Shown: in pieces, positions 24,131-36,243 of the stretch
Layout: every line of letters starts with the position of its first letter
Position numbering within the stretch: position 1 is the stretch's first letter
Source of the DNA: Choristoneura fumiferana
Lineage: Eukaryota; Arthropoda; Insecta; Lepidoptera; Tortricidae
Length of the DNA: 64,000 bases
Reading direction: 5' to 3'
Assembly (NCBI RefSeq): GCF_025370935.1
Contig: NC_133472.1
Coordinates: 31,891,787 to 31,955,786 of the forward strand
Made by a program: the position numbers and the translations under genes
The notes under the pieces: generated by a model
What the model was told of the DNA's origin: nothing
The model's database searches: none
What the model saw: the letters and a program-made list of their open reading frames with translations, nothing else

Positions 24131-25140
24131 AAGTAAAAATGATTTTGATAAGATACGAGTAAGTACGAATTAGCCTTTAAGGCCATAAACTATATTGCCT
24201 CGTGCCTAGCGTGCCTCATAGACGGAGGGTATGCATTGGATCGAAATAAAATCTATCTATCTAAGTATTTATAATACTTTTAAACTAGCAATTCTTATAT
24301 ATATTCGGGGATGAAAAATCGATCTTGCTTATCTGTGGGAAAACGCTTGGTACCGAGTTTTGGCCCTAGCGGAGCTCGGTCGGCCAGGTACTGTATACAT
24401 GTGTTTAAACTACGTAGGATATACGATTTGAATTATAGGAAGTCTTGGCATAGATGATGACAACTAACACACTGAAACCCATTCAAATATATGGTTGTAG
24501 TTATATTATTTATTTAGTAAATATTGGTTGATTTTATTGCATTTTAGCGACTGCACGAGTAAAAAATCCGCCTTAGTTAAACTCGTGAAAACCGTCCAAT
24601 TATTTTATGTTTAAATAATACTTAATATAAACAAAAATAGTATTTAAAATAAATGTAAACTACAACGAGTATCGTTTGTTACGACACTCCGAATCGAATT
24701 AATTACCTCGCAACCGGGCGGAGCATTAAAACCGTTTGCGCAAGAGTCGATCCGCACCTTGACACAGATAGAGCTGCTGTCGTTTTGAATACACAAAAAC
24801 CGGACGCCATCTCGACTATTTTAAATGGCCTAGCACACACTTTTAAATTAAAGAAATTAAAATGGAAACCTTCAAACGTTTTGTATAAGAATATTACACA
24901 GGTGACCAAGAATGAGAAGTGAGTGAATCACATGAAAATGGGACAAACCCCAGTACGCTTGTATACGGATGTTGGCCGAAGTTGCGCTTCTTAATAAAAT
25001 TACTCTTAGTCGTTTTACTAAGGACATCAAACGCGTGAGGTTTAACATTTAATTACAAAAGTAACTTGTAGCTAACGTAGTCTTTGTGAGTATAAAAGTT
25101 ACTGTTTAAACAAAATATCATAAAATATAGTAATTAAAGT
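24131..25140. other. No gene seen; short hairpin at 24350-24391
   Basis: GGTACCGAG ... CTCGGTCGGCCAGGTAC forms a short imperfect hairpin. The minus-strand frame at 24703-24909 has no recognisable motif. Confidence 0.35.
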
Positions 25141-25159
25141 GTATTCTGTGCATCTACTT

Positions 25160-25430
25160 AGGACTCCGTATGTGAAAAAGAAAAACGGGAAACCTTTTAA
25201 TCACGGTGTTGTCCGTCTGACTGTCTGTCGAGACCCTATTTCTCAAGAACGCGTGATGCTGGTATCAAGCTGAAATTAATATCAGATACTCGGGTCTATT
25301 ACCCTATGTTAAGCAGTGAAAATTTGCTTAGGACCCCTCTCCTAAGCAAATTTTCACTGCTAACACGTGATATTCATAGATACCTACAAATTTATACGGT
25401 ACCCTCGGTGCGCGAGAATGACTCGCACAA
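25160..25430 (-). repeat. Dispersed repeat D, degenerate
   Basis: Contains a variant of the dispersed-repeat edge GTGCGAGTCGGACTC in reverse, and an internal hairpin at about 25316-25364 (AGCAGTGAAAATTTGCTTAG and its complement). Confidence 0.4.
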
Positions 25431-25665
25431 GAGTTTACTCAAGAACTCCTATTAGGTCGTAGGTACGTATCTAACCTAACCAAACCGTTCCAGGGATAGG
25501 GTTTTTGAATAATTTTACTCCTATTCTGATTCAAAAATACTTAAGGGTTACGAATATATAGGCAAAAATATGTTTAATCTTAGTAGGTATGACCTTCGTT
25601 TTTTTCATTAACGCATGAAGCAAATCCATAAGTATCTAGGTTTTTCTATGGTATCTGTCAAGCAG

Positions 25666-25800
25666 GGCCCGTATTACGAAGTGCTAAATTCGATCTTCCT
25701 ATCGTACCGTCCCGCTGACGCTTATATTATTTAATACGAGAGTGAGAGGGATGGAACGACACGAACTTCAACTTTCGAATTTCGTAGTACCCCCGCAGGT
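25666..25800. mobile_element. Foldback element with GGGCCCGTATTACGAA end
   Basis: Imperfect inverted arms from CCGTATTACGAAGTGC to TTTCGTAGTACCCCCG around TATTTAATACGAGAG. A partial relative lies at 37915-38005 (CTACGAAACTCGAAACTC ... TATTTAATACGAGAGCGAG). Confidence 0.6.
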
Positions 25801-25948
25801 CGCATTGATGTCAGTCAGTTGTCACACAGACATGTTTGACATTAGCCAAAGAGTAGGTATTGACATATAAAACAGAATACTCTAGCACGTTTCTGCCTAA
25901 TAAGTAATTGATTTAAAAAAAATACATTACTTAAAACATAATATTATA

Positions 25949-26881
25949 CAGGGTGTTCGGCACATGGACCGTCAAATTTTTTTTGGATATTGTTGGGGTT
26001 ATTTGCTATCTTTCCACCCTTGGACCTTGGATCCTAAGAGTCACGGTTTTGGAGATATGATTTTCCAGACTCCAGACCAAACGCCCTTAGACTTTTATGT
26101 CTGGGGACGGGCGAAAGAGCTAGTTTATGTTACGGAGGCGACCACGCGAGAGGTATTAATTGAAAGGATAAACGCAGCTTTTATGACCATGAAAGGCGAA
26201 ATGCGGCTAGCTACCGTAACTGTTCAAGTAAGAAAGATATGTCGTGCGTGCATTAGGAACAGGGGGGAACAGTTAGAAGAAAAAAATGATAACTAGAACA
26301 CAGTTAATTATTAAATAAAGATCAATTTGTCCAACAATTAAAAAAAAAACGATTAGAAAAATAAAGTTGCTTTACTCGCTGATTCCGAACAATTTCCGCC
26401 TTAGCGACGGTATACCCTCGTAATGTGACTCAGATTTATTTTTTATCAATGTGTAGTATATCGTCAGAAAAGTCATAAGCTTGAGAAGTAATTTAAAGAA
26501 AATGAAATACTCAATTGTCTTTTGTTTTTTAATAGTTGATTTTCAAAGTAGTTTTTTTTTCACGTAATCAGTAACTTTTTGGAATAAAAATCCTCGTACG
26601 TCCCTCTGAGGCTATGAATTATAATATTTATAATAAAAACTATTGTTTTTTTAAACAAGCATGTATTACCAATTATAAAATACAAAAAATTATAATTTTA
26701 CATTAATTAATAATAAAGTTACGAACGTTTAAAGGCGGGTTTTCAGGAAATTTAAGAAAAACATTACAAAAATCATATCTCCAAAACCGTGACCCTTAGG
26801 ACCCAAGGTCCAAGGGCGAAAACAGCAAATAACCCCAACAATATCCCAAAAAAATTGACGGTCCATGTGCTGAACACCCTG
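25949..26881. mobile_element. Tc1/mariner-type element, internally deleted, long inverted repeats
   Basis: 933 bp element with inverted repeats of about 115 bp (25949-26064 and 26766-26881). Each starts CAGGGTGTTC and contains GCACATGGACCGTCAA and CACGGTTTTGGAGATATGAT. The ends are flanked by TA on both sides, the target duplication of the IS630/Tc1/mariner superfamily. It contains the C-terminal end of a transposase (separate entry), so it is a deletion derivative unable to move by itself. Confidence 0.85.
26065..26296 (+). pseudogene. Truncated transposase, C-terminal part
   Basis: Frame directly inside the left inverted repeat reads TPLDFYVWGRAKELVYV, then TTREVLIERINAAFM and a stop at 26294-26296. 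The T/S-PLDF..WG..K..VY block is the conserved region around the last catalytic acid in many insect Tc1/mariner-like transposases. The N-terminal DNA-binding part and first two catalytic acids are missing. AATAAA follows at about 26313. Confidence 0.7.
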
Positions 26882-27593
26882 TATAAATGAAAGAGATTTA
26901 ACTAAGTCATTATGATATGAACCTGAAGAGAGTCCGTCGCGCCTATTACAACTACCGACGTAGAAAGATCGTTCAGTTAGTTGAAATGAATGTTTACAGG
27001 AAGACACCGTAAGTAACTTAATTGTTCCAAATAAAGAAAAAAATATTAATAGTTTAGTCTGAAAATCGCGTTAACTACTAAGTTTACTGCAGGTAATTTT
27101 TAATGTTATTTTTATTATTGTCATGAGATTTGGTAGTAAAGCTTAAGGTTTTAGTTTTTATTTGTGTAGTCCTCTCTTATTTTCTGTGGCAATCAATGAT
27201 GTTATTATTATTATTGAAATACCCCCTACACGAGTTAAATTAAAATTGTATCATAGTTTGTATACAATTCGCAGAGAGGTAGTTATTCAATAGGCATAAT
27301 ATGATTCTTTTCAGACTAACTTCTCTGTTTATCTATACTCTTTCTCAAAACAATATTCGATTGAATGTGACACAGACAGTTAGCATCTATTGACATTGAC
27401 AACTAGCTCGTTTTTTAAAATACTATTTTACTCGGCCTTTCACTTGGTTTCAGCCGTCATGTGTAATTTACAAGACGACGTATCTGATACGTAAAAAAAA
27501 AAATTTAACTATTCCATTTTATGCCAAGATTATTATTAATTATTATTAAAATTAGTATTTTGAAATTATTTATATCTTTATAAAATAACATAA
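26882..27593. other. No gene seen
   Basis: AT-rich, no supported exon. Confidence 0.4.
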
Positions 27594-28205
27594 AAAACCA
27601 GCCAAGAGCGTGTCGGACACGCCTGAAATACGAGCCATTATGAAAAAATTAAGTAATATTTTTCTAAGGATTTCGTATTTTGTACGGAATATTCCAAGTT
27701 TAGGTATATTTCATACCTTAGGCTGCTATTTACTTTTAAACTACTTCTTAAGAAAATTTAACCGTTATAGTTTGATATCCTTACTACCATCCTGAATTTT
27801 TTTTAAAATTTCCACCTACCGGTTTAGATTTTAGAGGAGGGGGGACGCCTGATTATAATGAAAATTTGCACTTTAAAGTTGAATATTTTGCAAACAAATC
27901 ACTGAATCAAACCCCTAATAGTTTTAAAAGTTCTATCTAACGATACCCCACACACACAAGGTTGGATGAGGAAAACAACACCCCCCTTTTCGTCTATGGG
28001 AGGCACTCTAAAATAAATTTTTTTTGAATTTTTTATTGTACCATTTTATCGGCATAGTTTACATACATATTCGTGCAAAATTACAGCTTTCTAGCATTGA
28101 TAGTCCCTGAGCAAAGTCGCGGACGGACAGACAGACAGACAGAGAGACATGGCGAAACCATGAAGGTTCCGTTTTTGCCATTTTGGCTACGGAACCCAAA
28201 AAAGA
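27594..28205 (-). repeat. Dispersed repeat A, reverse copy
   Basis: Starts AACCAGCCAAGAGCGTGTCG, passes the G-run of the family near 27839, contains (CAGA)n at 28128-28141 and ends GGCTACGGAACCCAAAAA. Confidence 0.85.
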
Positions 28206-29144
28206 GTAGTCAAAATACCAATTCACAGAGTTTCACCACCGTCGAATGATATTAATACCTACGGGTCGGGTGCGATTTCTAAATGTGTCCTTCCAAATGA
28301 AGCTACCAAAGGATTATAATTTTTTCAGGATAGGTACGATTATGTAATGTTTGACTACACCTTTTCAAATTTTAAACAAAGCCCCATTGGTCTCACTCAA
28401 CGTAAATATTTGTACGACAGTACAAAGTACCGACAATGTTGATAGATTAATTTCGTTTTAGCCATGTGAATACAAAATCTTTAAGCAGCATCAGCTTATA
28501 TGTAGAGACAACAAATTCAACATCGGCATTCGGCAACTCTTAACATGTTGTACCTATTAAATTTTGGCGGTGTTGAGATCTCGCAATCGTCGGATTCTAG
28601 CCGAACAAAGGGCGCTCGTACAGTGAACACACGTGTCGTGTAGTAGGTATACTGGCATTGCGTAAAACTACCAGAGGCGGGCTATAACAAGCCCGCATCG
28701 CTTTGTTTCAACTTTTAACGTTTATCTTTACGTGGTTAATGGCGGGGTGGTACTGGGAACGAGGACAACTTTACTTTAAAGGATCATATAAATATAAATC
28801 TCTGGATCATAATGATTTCGACACCTTTTCTTGATATATTTTCTTAAAGAAGACATGATAGTAGTACATAAAGAGGCAAAACTCCAGTCAAATAACGTTG
28901 AATAACACTGCGAGCAGAACAACAACACTAGTGGGCTCATTTTAAGTTATTTACATAATAATATTTACTTGTAAGTCGGGGAAAATATCATTCGAAAAAA
29001 TGGTAAAAATTGAGCTGAATTTAAAATATGAAAAGAAAATATGTATGATAATCTTGGGGACTTGAAGACAGACTGACGACAGAATACTTTTAATGGATTC
29101 CTAAAAATGCCATGAAACATACAAAACCGTACCTACATAGTTAG
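28206..29144. other. No gene seen
   Basis: AT-rich, no supported exon or repeated family. Confidence 0.4.
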
Positions 29145-29282
29145 GTACAGTCAACGTTATAAATAAGTGATCTCTTTAGTACCTTCAGGCTTTCAGTTGT
29201 TACACAATTTCGTATGGCTTTTCAAACATGACAAAAGTGGCAAGGTACAAAAGTGATCACTTATTTATGACGTTGATTGTAC
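29145..29282. mobile_element. Short foldback MITE (GTACAGTCAACGTTATAAAT ends)
   Basis: Arms at 29145-29183 and 29246-29282 are complementary (TAAATAAGTGATC / GATCACTTATTTA) around a loop of about 60 bp. Confidence 0.8.
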
Positions 29283-30110
29283 ATAATCAAGTATTAAATG
29301 TAAATCTTATTTTACCTGACTACGGCAAAGCAAAAAGAGGGTTATGCTTAATTACTTTGCCAGTGGAGCAAGTTATTCATAAAAATATGTTTGAAAGGTT
29401 TAATATAAATATACTCGCACCTACCTCATATTCAAAAGTGAATGGGTAAACTCAGTTACTTATTGTGGTTGGCTATTAAAAAAGAAAACAGGAACGAGTA
29501 ACATGAGTTTGTGATTACGAAATATCAAGGACGTAGGCTCTCAATTACTGTGGGAAGCCCTTTAAGTCGTTACCGTCACATCTAGTTAGTACCGTTTCAC
29601 ATATAAGTATACTCATGTTATATAAAAGAAAATATGTAGGGTATACAAAAATTAACAAAAAAAAACACTGGCAAAGCTACAGTATCGAAGCTATTCTTAC
29701 CTATACTATACCTAACTGCCTTGCAATATTCCAATATTCTCTCCCATATTTCTGCACGATTGATGTCGTGACAAATATATATAACAATAGAAAAATAACC
29801 TTCCGCCACAAATGTTTCTACGTTTCGAGGAAAGTAAGTCAAGCACTGATCTTTGGAATTCAGAGTGAATTATCGTTGCCCAATTTGAGTTTATGGTGTC
29901 ATGTCTGGCTATGCTGCTGTGCGAATAAACTTTAAACGTCTCTGCGATATGTTAGCTCAATACGTAATATCATTCAGTGACATGTCCTTAAAAATATCGC
30001 ACGCCAGACCTGATCTGAACTAAGCGTGATTTAAGGTTCTTGTTGATCTAGACTTATTAGGATTTGCCCTTCAGGGTATTTTAAGTACCAGGATCTGCCA
30101 ACAAGTAGGT
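29283..30110. other. No gene seen
   Basis: The plus frame at 29615-29935 and minus frame at 29618-29842 overlap each other and have no motif or splice context. Confidence 0.35.
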
Positions 30111-30673
30111 CAATACACAGTGTAAGGTCAGTCGATGCGCTTCGACGCCCTTGCGCCCTAGGCTTGGACCTAATCCATTTGTGAAATAGTACAGACCGAT
30201 TAGCAATACACAGTGTAAGGTCAGTCGATGCGCTTCCACGCCCATGCGCCCTAGGCTTGGACCTAATCCATTTGTGAAATAGTACAGACCGATTTAACAA
30301 TACACAGTGTAAGGTCAGTCGATGCGCTTCCACGCCCATGCGCCCTAGGCTTGGACCTAATCCATTTGTGAAATAGTACAGACCGATTTAACAATACACA
30401 GTGTAAGGTCAGTCGATGCGCTTCCACGCCCATGCGCCCTAGGCTTGGACCTAATCCATTTGTGAAATAGTACAGACCGATTTAACAATACACAGTGTAA
30501 GGTCAGTCGATGCGCTTCCACGCCCATGCGCCCTAGGCTTGGACCTAATCCATTTGTGAAATAGTACAGACCGATTTAACAATACACAGTGTAAGGTCAG
30601 TCGATGCGCTTCCACGCCCATGCGCCCTAGGCTTGGACCTAATCCATTTGTGAAATAGTACAGACCGATTTAA
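30111..30673 (+). repeat. 94 bp minisatellite, six units
   Basis: Units begin CAATACACAGTGTAAGGTCA at 30111, 30204, 30298, 30392, 30486 and 30580. The first is 93 bp and the others 94 bp. Units 3-6 appear identical by eye; unit 1 differs at TTCGACGCCCTTGCG and unit 2 at its preceding junction. GC content is well above the surroundings. The unit is not a multiple of three, so the minus-strand frame running through it is not a protein repeat. Confidence 0.95.
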
Positions 30674-30789
30674 CCAGTTAAACTACATGCGAATATTAGG
30701 TCTTGCAGGTAACAAGCGAGACAACCACAAAGGTTTAGCCAGAGGGAAGCGTTTAGTGCAGTAACATGTTGCTACCTAGTCCGTAGGAA

Positions 30790-30995
30790 TTTGTATTTAC
30801 TAGAAGTTGCCCGCGATTTTGTCTGCGAAGAATTCGTTAATCGCGTGCCCGTGGGAACTATAAAATTTTTCGGGATGCAACTATCCTATGTCCCTCCCAG
30901 GGTCTCGAACGATCTCCATACTTAATTTTATCACGATCAGTTCGTACTTTAAGCGTGAAAGCGTAACAAACAAACACACACTTTTTAGGGTTGCG
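30790..30995 (-). repeat. Helitron-like repeat, reverse fragment
   Basis: ACTAGAAGTTGCCCGCGATT and CTATCCTATGTCCCTCCC are the reverse of the usual CTAGT end and internal part of the family noted at 10895-11065. Confidence 0.5.
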
Positions 30996-30999
30996 TAAT

Positions 31000-31771
31000 C
31001 AACTAGGAACCCTTATAGTTTCGCCATGTCTGTCCGTCTGTCTGTCTGTCTGTCTGTCCGCGGCTAAGCTCAGAGACAGTTAGTACAAGAAAGCTGTAAT
31101 TTGGCATGAATACAAATTAGTTTTTTTTTGGGGTACCTCTCATAGACTAGTGGGGGTGATTTTTTTTCTCGACTAACCCTATAGTGTGGGGTATTGTTGA
31201 ATAGGTCTTTAAAAATCATTGGGGGGTTGCCCACTAAAATCGAGCGTCCCCCCCGCCCTCTCTAAAATCTACACTGTTGAGTGGAAAAAAAAACAGAATG
31301 GTAGTAAGTATATCAAATTTACAATGAAAATTATAACGGCTAAGATTGCTTGAGAATTATTAGTAGGTACCATCAGCCAAATAAGTGGTCTTACTATTTT
31401 TAAACAATTCCTATCAAATGAATTATGTCGCTAAAGTCGAACTTTCATGTTGACAGACACGTTTATTGGCATTATTGTTTTATGACATGCAACAATTATC
31501 AACTTTAGGGTTAATCGTAAATCCTATAGACCCCAGCTAACGTCGCCTGTCACGCTACATTTCTTTGAATAAATTTTAAAGTGTAATATTTTTTTATACT
31601 AATTATTTTTAAAAGTCGCTGAAGTAATGTTGTTCAGTTTGACGAATATGATCTATGTTTTAATTATTTGCTCGTGTTACAGGCCACACCCGGTAGAAAA
31701 ATATGACTTGATTTTTTTCGCAATGGCTACGGAACCCTATCTAGGGCGTATCGGACACGCTCTTGGTCAGT
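31000..31771 (+). repeat. Dispersed repeat A copy, split by MITE E
   Basis: From CGTAATCAACTAGGAACCCT through (TGTC)n at 31036-31059 to GTATCGGACACGCTCTTGGT. Family A sequence is broken at TTGAGAATTATTAGTAG by a MITE E insertion and additional unrelated DNA. Confidence 0.8.
31367..31510. mobile_element. MITE E, copy 3 (right end lost)
   Basis: Left end GTACCATCAGCCAAATAA is intact. The copy stops after ATCAACTTTAGGGT, about 25-30 bp before the expected right terminus. Nested in repeat A. Confidence 0.85.
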
Positions 31772-32154
31772 TTTTTTTTAGTAAGGATTTCGCGTGATAA
31801 TCCAACGTATCTCTGCGGACATTCCATGCCCAGAGTAAATTAGGAAATTTTCAGCGCTCAAAGTATGCCGCAGTTGTTGACGCCAACCGATGTGTGTCAG
31901 GTCACCGAGACAGGGCGTCGTCTAAATTATTTTTATTGGACTATCAGAATGTAGCCCACCTTAAAATAGGCTTTTTATTCGTTAATTTACCCTATTACAT
32001 TGGATTTCATGTCAGCCTGGGTATCAAAATTTCCCGAAAGGTCTACATTTTCTGGTGTTATAAATATTAGTGTCAGAATACAGGCTTGCATAGGGAGTTA
32101 TCATAAAGTATGACTTCAATTCGTTTTATTCTAATTTTAATACATCTTTGACTT
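31772..32154. other. No gene seen
   Basis: No supported feature. Confidence 0.4.
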
Positions 32155-32430
32155 CTTTTGACGACCAAATGGTTAGAGAACCTGACTAGTTGACTACGAA
32201 GCTTGAGTGAGGTCCCAGGTTCGATTCCCAGCCGAGGCAGATATTTGTATGAATAATACGAATATTTGTTCTCGGGTCTTGGATGTTTAATATGTATTTA
32301 AGTAGGTATTTATCTATGTAAGTATTTTTATCCGTTGCCTAGTATCCATAGTACAAGCTTTGTTTAGTTTGGGACTATAGGTCAATTAGTGTCAAGGGTC
32401 CCATGCCCCATGATATTTAAATATCTTTCC
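32155..32430 (+). mobile_element. tRNA-derived SINE
   Basis: The head has a B-box (AGGTTCGATTCCCAGCC at about 32218) and an A-box-like ATGGTTAGAGAACCTGACTA. The body reads GAGGCAGATATTTGTATGAA, then TTTGTTCTCGGGTCTTGG and AGTACAAGCTTTG, the order I know from a common lepidopteran SINE. The tail ends at an AT-rich stretch near 32430. Confidence 0.7.
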
Positions 32431-32930
32431 ACCCGTTTTTTTTTACATTTACTTATAATGGAAAGTTGGCAGCATCAAAAAGCACGAAAAAATCTTTCAT
32501 CTAGGCGATATACTACCAACTAGAAATAGTGAGCGACAAAAAATCTGGCCCTCAAATGTATGCAGTAATAGGTAATTTTGTATGCAGTGGCACTTGTACT
32601 TGTACTTGTACTATTACTTATTCTGTGGCAGTGGGCCAAATTTTGTGCCGCTGAGTATTTTTAGTTTTTCATTAAAACCCTCTTTAGGCCTAAAATTGGT
32701 GAATGTTAAAAAAAAAGTCATTTTGCACATTAATAAGCACTTGTATAATACCTGATGAATAGGCGAATATTTTTATTCATAATCATATTCATGCCAAAGA
32801 TTACAAAACCATAGAAATAACCTTAAAATGTTTATTGTAGAACATAGGTAGGCTGTCTGATACAGACTTTTTAAAAACATGTTGTGATCTTCTATGTCTT
32901 GCCAATGGGCGTAAAAAAACATTGAACAGG

Positions 32931-33066
32931 TACAGTCGAGTTAATAAACTTGTGAGTAAAAATTTGATCACAAATATCTGGACACGCTTCTACGCTGTTA
33001 ACAAAAGAGTCGTGTGCAGATATTTTTGATCAAATTTTTGCTCACAAATTTATGGACACAACTGTA
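32931..33066. mobile_element. Short foldback MITE (TACAGTCGAG ends)
   Basis: Arms contain TTGTGAGTAAAAATTTGATC on the left and GATCAAATTTTTGCTCACAA on the right, with a loop of about 25 bp. Confidence 0.8.
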
Positions 33067-33507
33067 GATAGAAATACGAAATTAAACATACGTAAGTTAA
33101 TGTTATTCAAATTTACTTTCATTAAAAAAAAACAAATAGAACATTGTGCATTAAGGGCCGTAAGAAGGGGATTACTAACGAGAGTCTTTTTATGACTCGA
33201 GTCTGTAATCCCGTTAATACAGCCCGTGATACACACAATGATTTTCATCACATTGCGAGGGAAAAAAGGCATAAAAATAAAAATATTTTGTGTCTAGAAA
33301 CACTTCACAGCTCGACAAAAGATAGACGCTAAGAAAACAATTGAATAAATTAATCAGTGAAACAACGAACAGGGTGCGAGGATATACATATAGCAATGGA
33401 TATATATCATGATATATATCACGATAAATATCAATGGATCCATTTTTTAAGATTCAGAATCTAAACAATTTTCTTAAGACAAATGCTGAATGGGCTCGAT
33501 TCCTTAA
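33067..33507. other. No gene seen; ATATATCA-rich palindromes at 33395-33425
   Basis: GATATATATCATGATATATATC is symmetrical around 33410. No exon supported. Confidence 0.4.
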
Positions 33508-33785
33508 AAAACCGGCCAAGTGCGAGTAGAACTCCCGCACGAAGAGTTCCGTACCATTATCTATACAACATTAGCGAAAAACATTAAAAAAATCATATTT
33601 TTGTATGGGAACTCCCCTTAAACATTTATTTTGTTCTGTTTTTAGTATTTGTTGTTATAGCGCCAATAAAGATGCATCATCTGTGAAAATTTCAACTGTC
33701 TAGCTATCACAGTTCATGAGATACAGCCTAGTGACAGACAGACAGACGGACAGTGGAGTCTTAGTAATAGGGTCCCGTTTTTATT
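33508..33785 (+). repeat. Dispersed repeat D, complete copy
   Basis: Starts AACCGGCCAAGTGCGAGTAG, contains TTTGTTGTTATAGCGCCAAT and GACAGACAGACAGACGGACA, and ends TAGTAATAGGGTCCCGTTTT. Same order as 40900-41115 and 54065-54980. Confidence 0.8.
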
Positions 33786-34139
33786 TTTGGTTAGATTGAT
33801 ATTTCAAATTTCGTAATATCTTTTGAATGGAATGTACGGTTTGAATAATTCAAAAAGTAATCAACAGGTATTGAAACCTTTCTTGTATATAAAATTGTTT
33901 ATTTGAATAAGGATTAATACAAAGGTATGGATAACATGGTCTGATATTAGTCGGCATTTCTGTCAACTATTAAAATGTAAAAAAGTAGTTATAGTGACAT
34001 AACTACAATAGTTGGACATATGGTATCGTGAAGTTTTTTGTAGATTTTGATATATTCTTTAATATCGTCAAACATTTTTTTGTTCAATCATCAATAGTTT
34101 TTACAGCGCATGCGATGAAAGATGTTTTATGGCAAAATA
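33786..34139. other. No gene seen
   Basis: AT-rich, nothing supported. Confidence 0.4.
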
Positions 34140-34450
34140 TAATCTCTAGATAACAACCGCTGGGCTTAGAGTCATGAAATTTGGTATGAAGGTAGCTGGA
34201 CGTCTGGAATAATATAGGCTACTTTTTATTCCGATATTCCCACGGGGTAGGGATTAAATCTCGACATAACAACCGCTGGGTTTAGAGTCATGAAATTGAG
34301 CATGGGTGTTTTAATTTAACGTCAATGAAAACCACGATGTAATTTTAGGGAATTCCCACGAAAATTTAATAAAATCCCGGAATTTCAATTCAACTGCGGT
34401 AATATAATGATTTACGCATGCGAAGCCGCGGGTAACCGCTAGTATATAAT
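34140..34450 (+). repeat. Helitron-like repeat with two tandem internal units
   Basis: GATAACAACCGCTGGGCTTA and TAGAGTCATGAAATTTGGTA recur about 120 bp apart. The copy ends GCCGCGGGTAACCGCTAGTA. Related to 48180-48560. Confidence 0.65.
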
Positions 34451-34660
34451 AGTACTAACGTACTGGCTCTACCGTCAGGCGAAGGCGACTCGCACGCGCC
34501 TCACCCGCCGCGCCTTTGTCCCACCCATTCAACTCTCACTCAACCGTCGTAAACTTCCGAATTTCCGTTATAAAACTTGCGGAAACAGAAGCAGAAACGA
34601 ATGTTGAAAAGCGCGCGGAACTTCCGCAGTTACGGAAACAGAAACAGAGGTATGTTGCAC
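34451..34660 (+). promoter_or_regulatory. GC-rich patch with a splice-donor-like end, possible 5' exon
   Basis: A marked rise in GC (CGCGCCTCACCCGCCGCGCC) is followed by purine-rich CGGAAACAGA repeats and AGAG/GTATGT at about 34649. A noncoding first exon is possible, but no downstream exon was found and no core promoter motif stands out. Confidence 0.2.
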
Positions 34661-34722
34661 CACTAAAAATATTGTCTACCCGCCAATACACATTGTTCTT
34701 TCGAGTCGACTACCATACATAA

Positions 34723-35914
34723 TGCTAAGAACAGTGTTCAGTTTAAATTCGAATGTCATACTACCAACATTTAAAAAAATATTTACTAAAACTATTGCAA
34801 AAACAATGATATAAATTAAAAATATAAAAATAACGAAGTTTCATGAAGCGTTTATCTACGCTTTGTGGTGTAAACTTGGGTTATAGGTTATATTATAGCT
34901 AATTTTTAAAGATATAAATAAAACGTTGGCTCACTTGAAACCTCTTTAGTCTAAAATGATGCACCTAGTTGATCGGATCACAATTATTATTAATTGTAAG
35001 ACAAAATCACAGAACAGAAAAAATATAAAATATTATAGATAGCGCCTAGTTCTCTAAGTCGTCTGCGATAGTGCCTGCTCGATGCAGTAAAACGGTATAT
35101 AACTTTTAAATAAGCATTGAATTAAATATATCTACCTACAATTTGACATTGACTTATTTTGTGCATTATTTGTACTATTTTCGTGTATTATTTGTTTAAC
35201 AAATAAGTTACTGACCGAAGCAGGTGTCACCTGGTATATTGTGAGTAATCAAAATAATGTCATCTCTCATAAGGCTCCATGACCTATTGATAACGAAAAT
35301 AAATATGTGTTAGTATTGGAAGTAACTTTGCTGATTGCGTATATTTTATTTATACGACATTATGTGCGTGTACTAGCAAATGAGTTTGTCGACGATATAA
35401 GTCTGACGCGTAACTGGGTCAGTGGGTCACAGGCGAGGCCCATTGATAGTACTGCCACTGTGTAGGTAGTTGTTCCCCTAACTACCTCATAAATACAATT
35501 TTTTTTTCACACAGGCAACTGCGAATGATGCAATGAGTGTCTGTGACAAGCTAATGAGGGCTATCGTTTTTTGTCTCAGTAGATGGCGCACTGTTGCGTG
35601 AGGTTTTTAAGTATGGTTTTGAAAGTCTGTTATTACGGGCGTGAAAACAAAGTTTAGATTAAAATCATATTTAATACACCTTAAAACCGTACCATATAAA
35701 TATCGAGCATGCCACAGTGTTGCATAGTCCCTGTTTTGTTCGGAAAAAAGGGAGGACAAAGGTTTCCGAAAGACAAAACTGTCTCAAAACACAGACATTC
35801 ATTTCCCCGGAACGCATATTTGCCATAATTAATTTCAGATATTGCAAAATATTCACAAAATTATTCTAATTATAAATAAACCCGCGTAGCTCACCCAAAA
35901 ACTATGAGATTTGA
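34723..35914. other. No gene seen; a foldback-family end at 35550-35612
   Basis: TGAGGGCTATCGTTTTTTGT and TAGATGGCGCACTG at 35550-35605 belong to the same short-repeat style as 35915-36140. Otherwise unassigned. Confidence 0.35.
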
Positions 35915-36140
35915 CATTTCGGAGACCTCACGCTACACTAGCGCCTCTAGCGGCGAATTCATTCGCGATAGCCCTCATTGACGCTAGTATCGCGAATTCG
36001 CGAGGACCGTTTGACAGCTTTGACATTTGGCTCACGTCTGTGATTGGTTAAATTACAAATGAATCAAGACTAACGTCAAACGGAGCTCACTATACTAACG
36101 CCATCTAGCGATATTTCGCCTGTCAAGAAACCCTCTATGA
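35915..36140. mobile_element. Composite foldback element (CTAGCGATATTTCGCC type)
   Basis: The right part CTAACGCCATCTAGCGATAT, TTCGCC matches the arm of the complete element at 46989-47181. The left part (CTAGCGCCTCTAGCGGCGAA) is a diverged relative with its own small inverted repeat around GCGAATTC. Confidence 0.6.
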
Positions 36141-36243
36141 GCTATTTCAGCCAGTGCCATTATATCGAACTCTTGCTCAGCTTTAATTCAGTTGCTCAGT
36201 TGCAGTTGCGATTTAAAGTTGAATATTTTGCAAACAAATCACT

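Noticed and set aside
30031..30339. Minus-strand 102 aa frame with repeated HKWIRSKPRA peptide
   Set aside because: It runs through the 94 bp minisatellite. The unit length is not a multiple of three, so the repeated peptide lasts only about three units and has no start or splice context.
30111..30673. CRISPR-like array
   Set aside because: Units are contiguous 94 bp tandem repeats without unique spacers, and the genome is an insect's.
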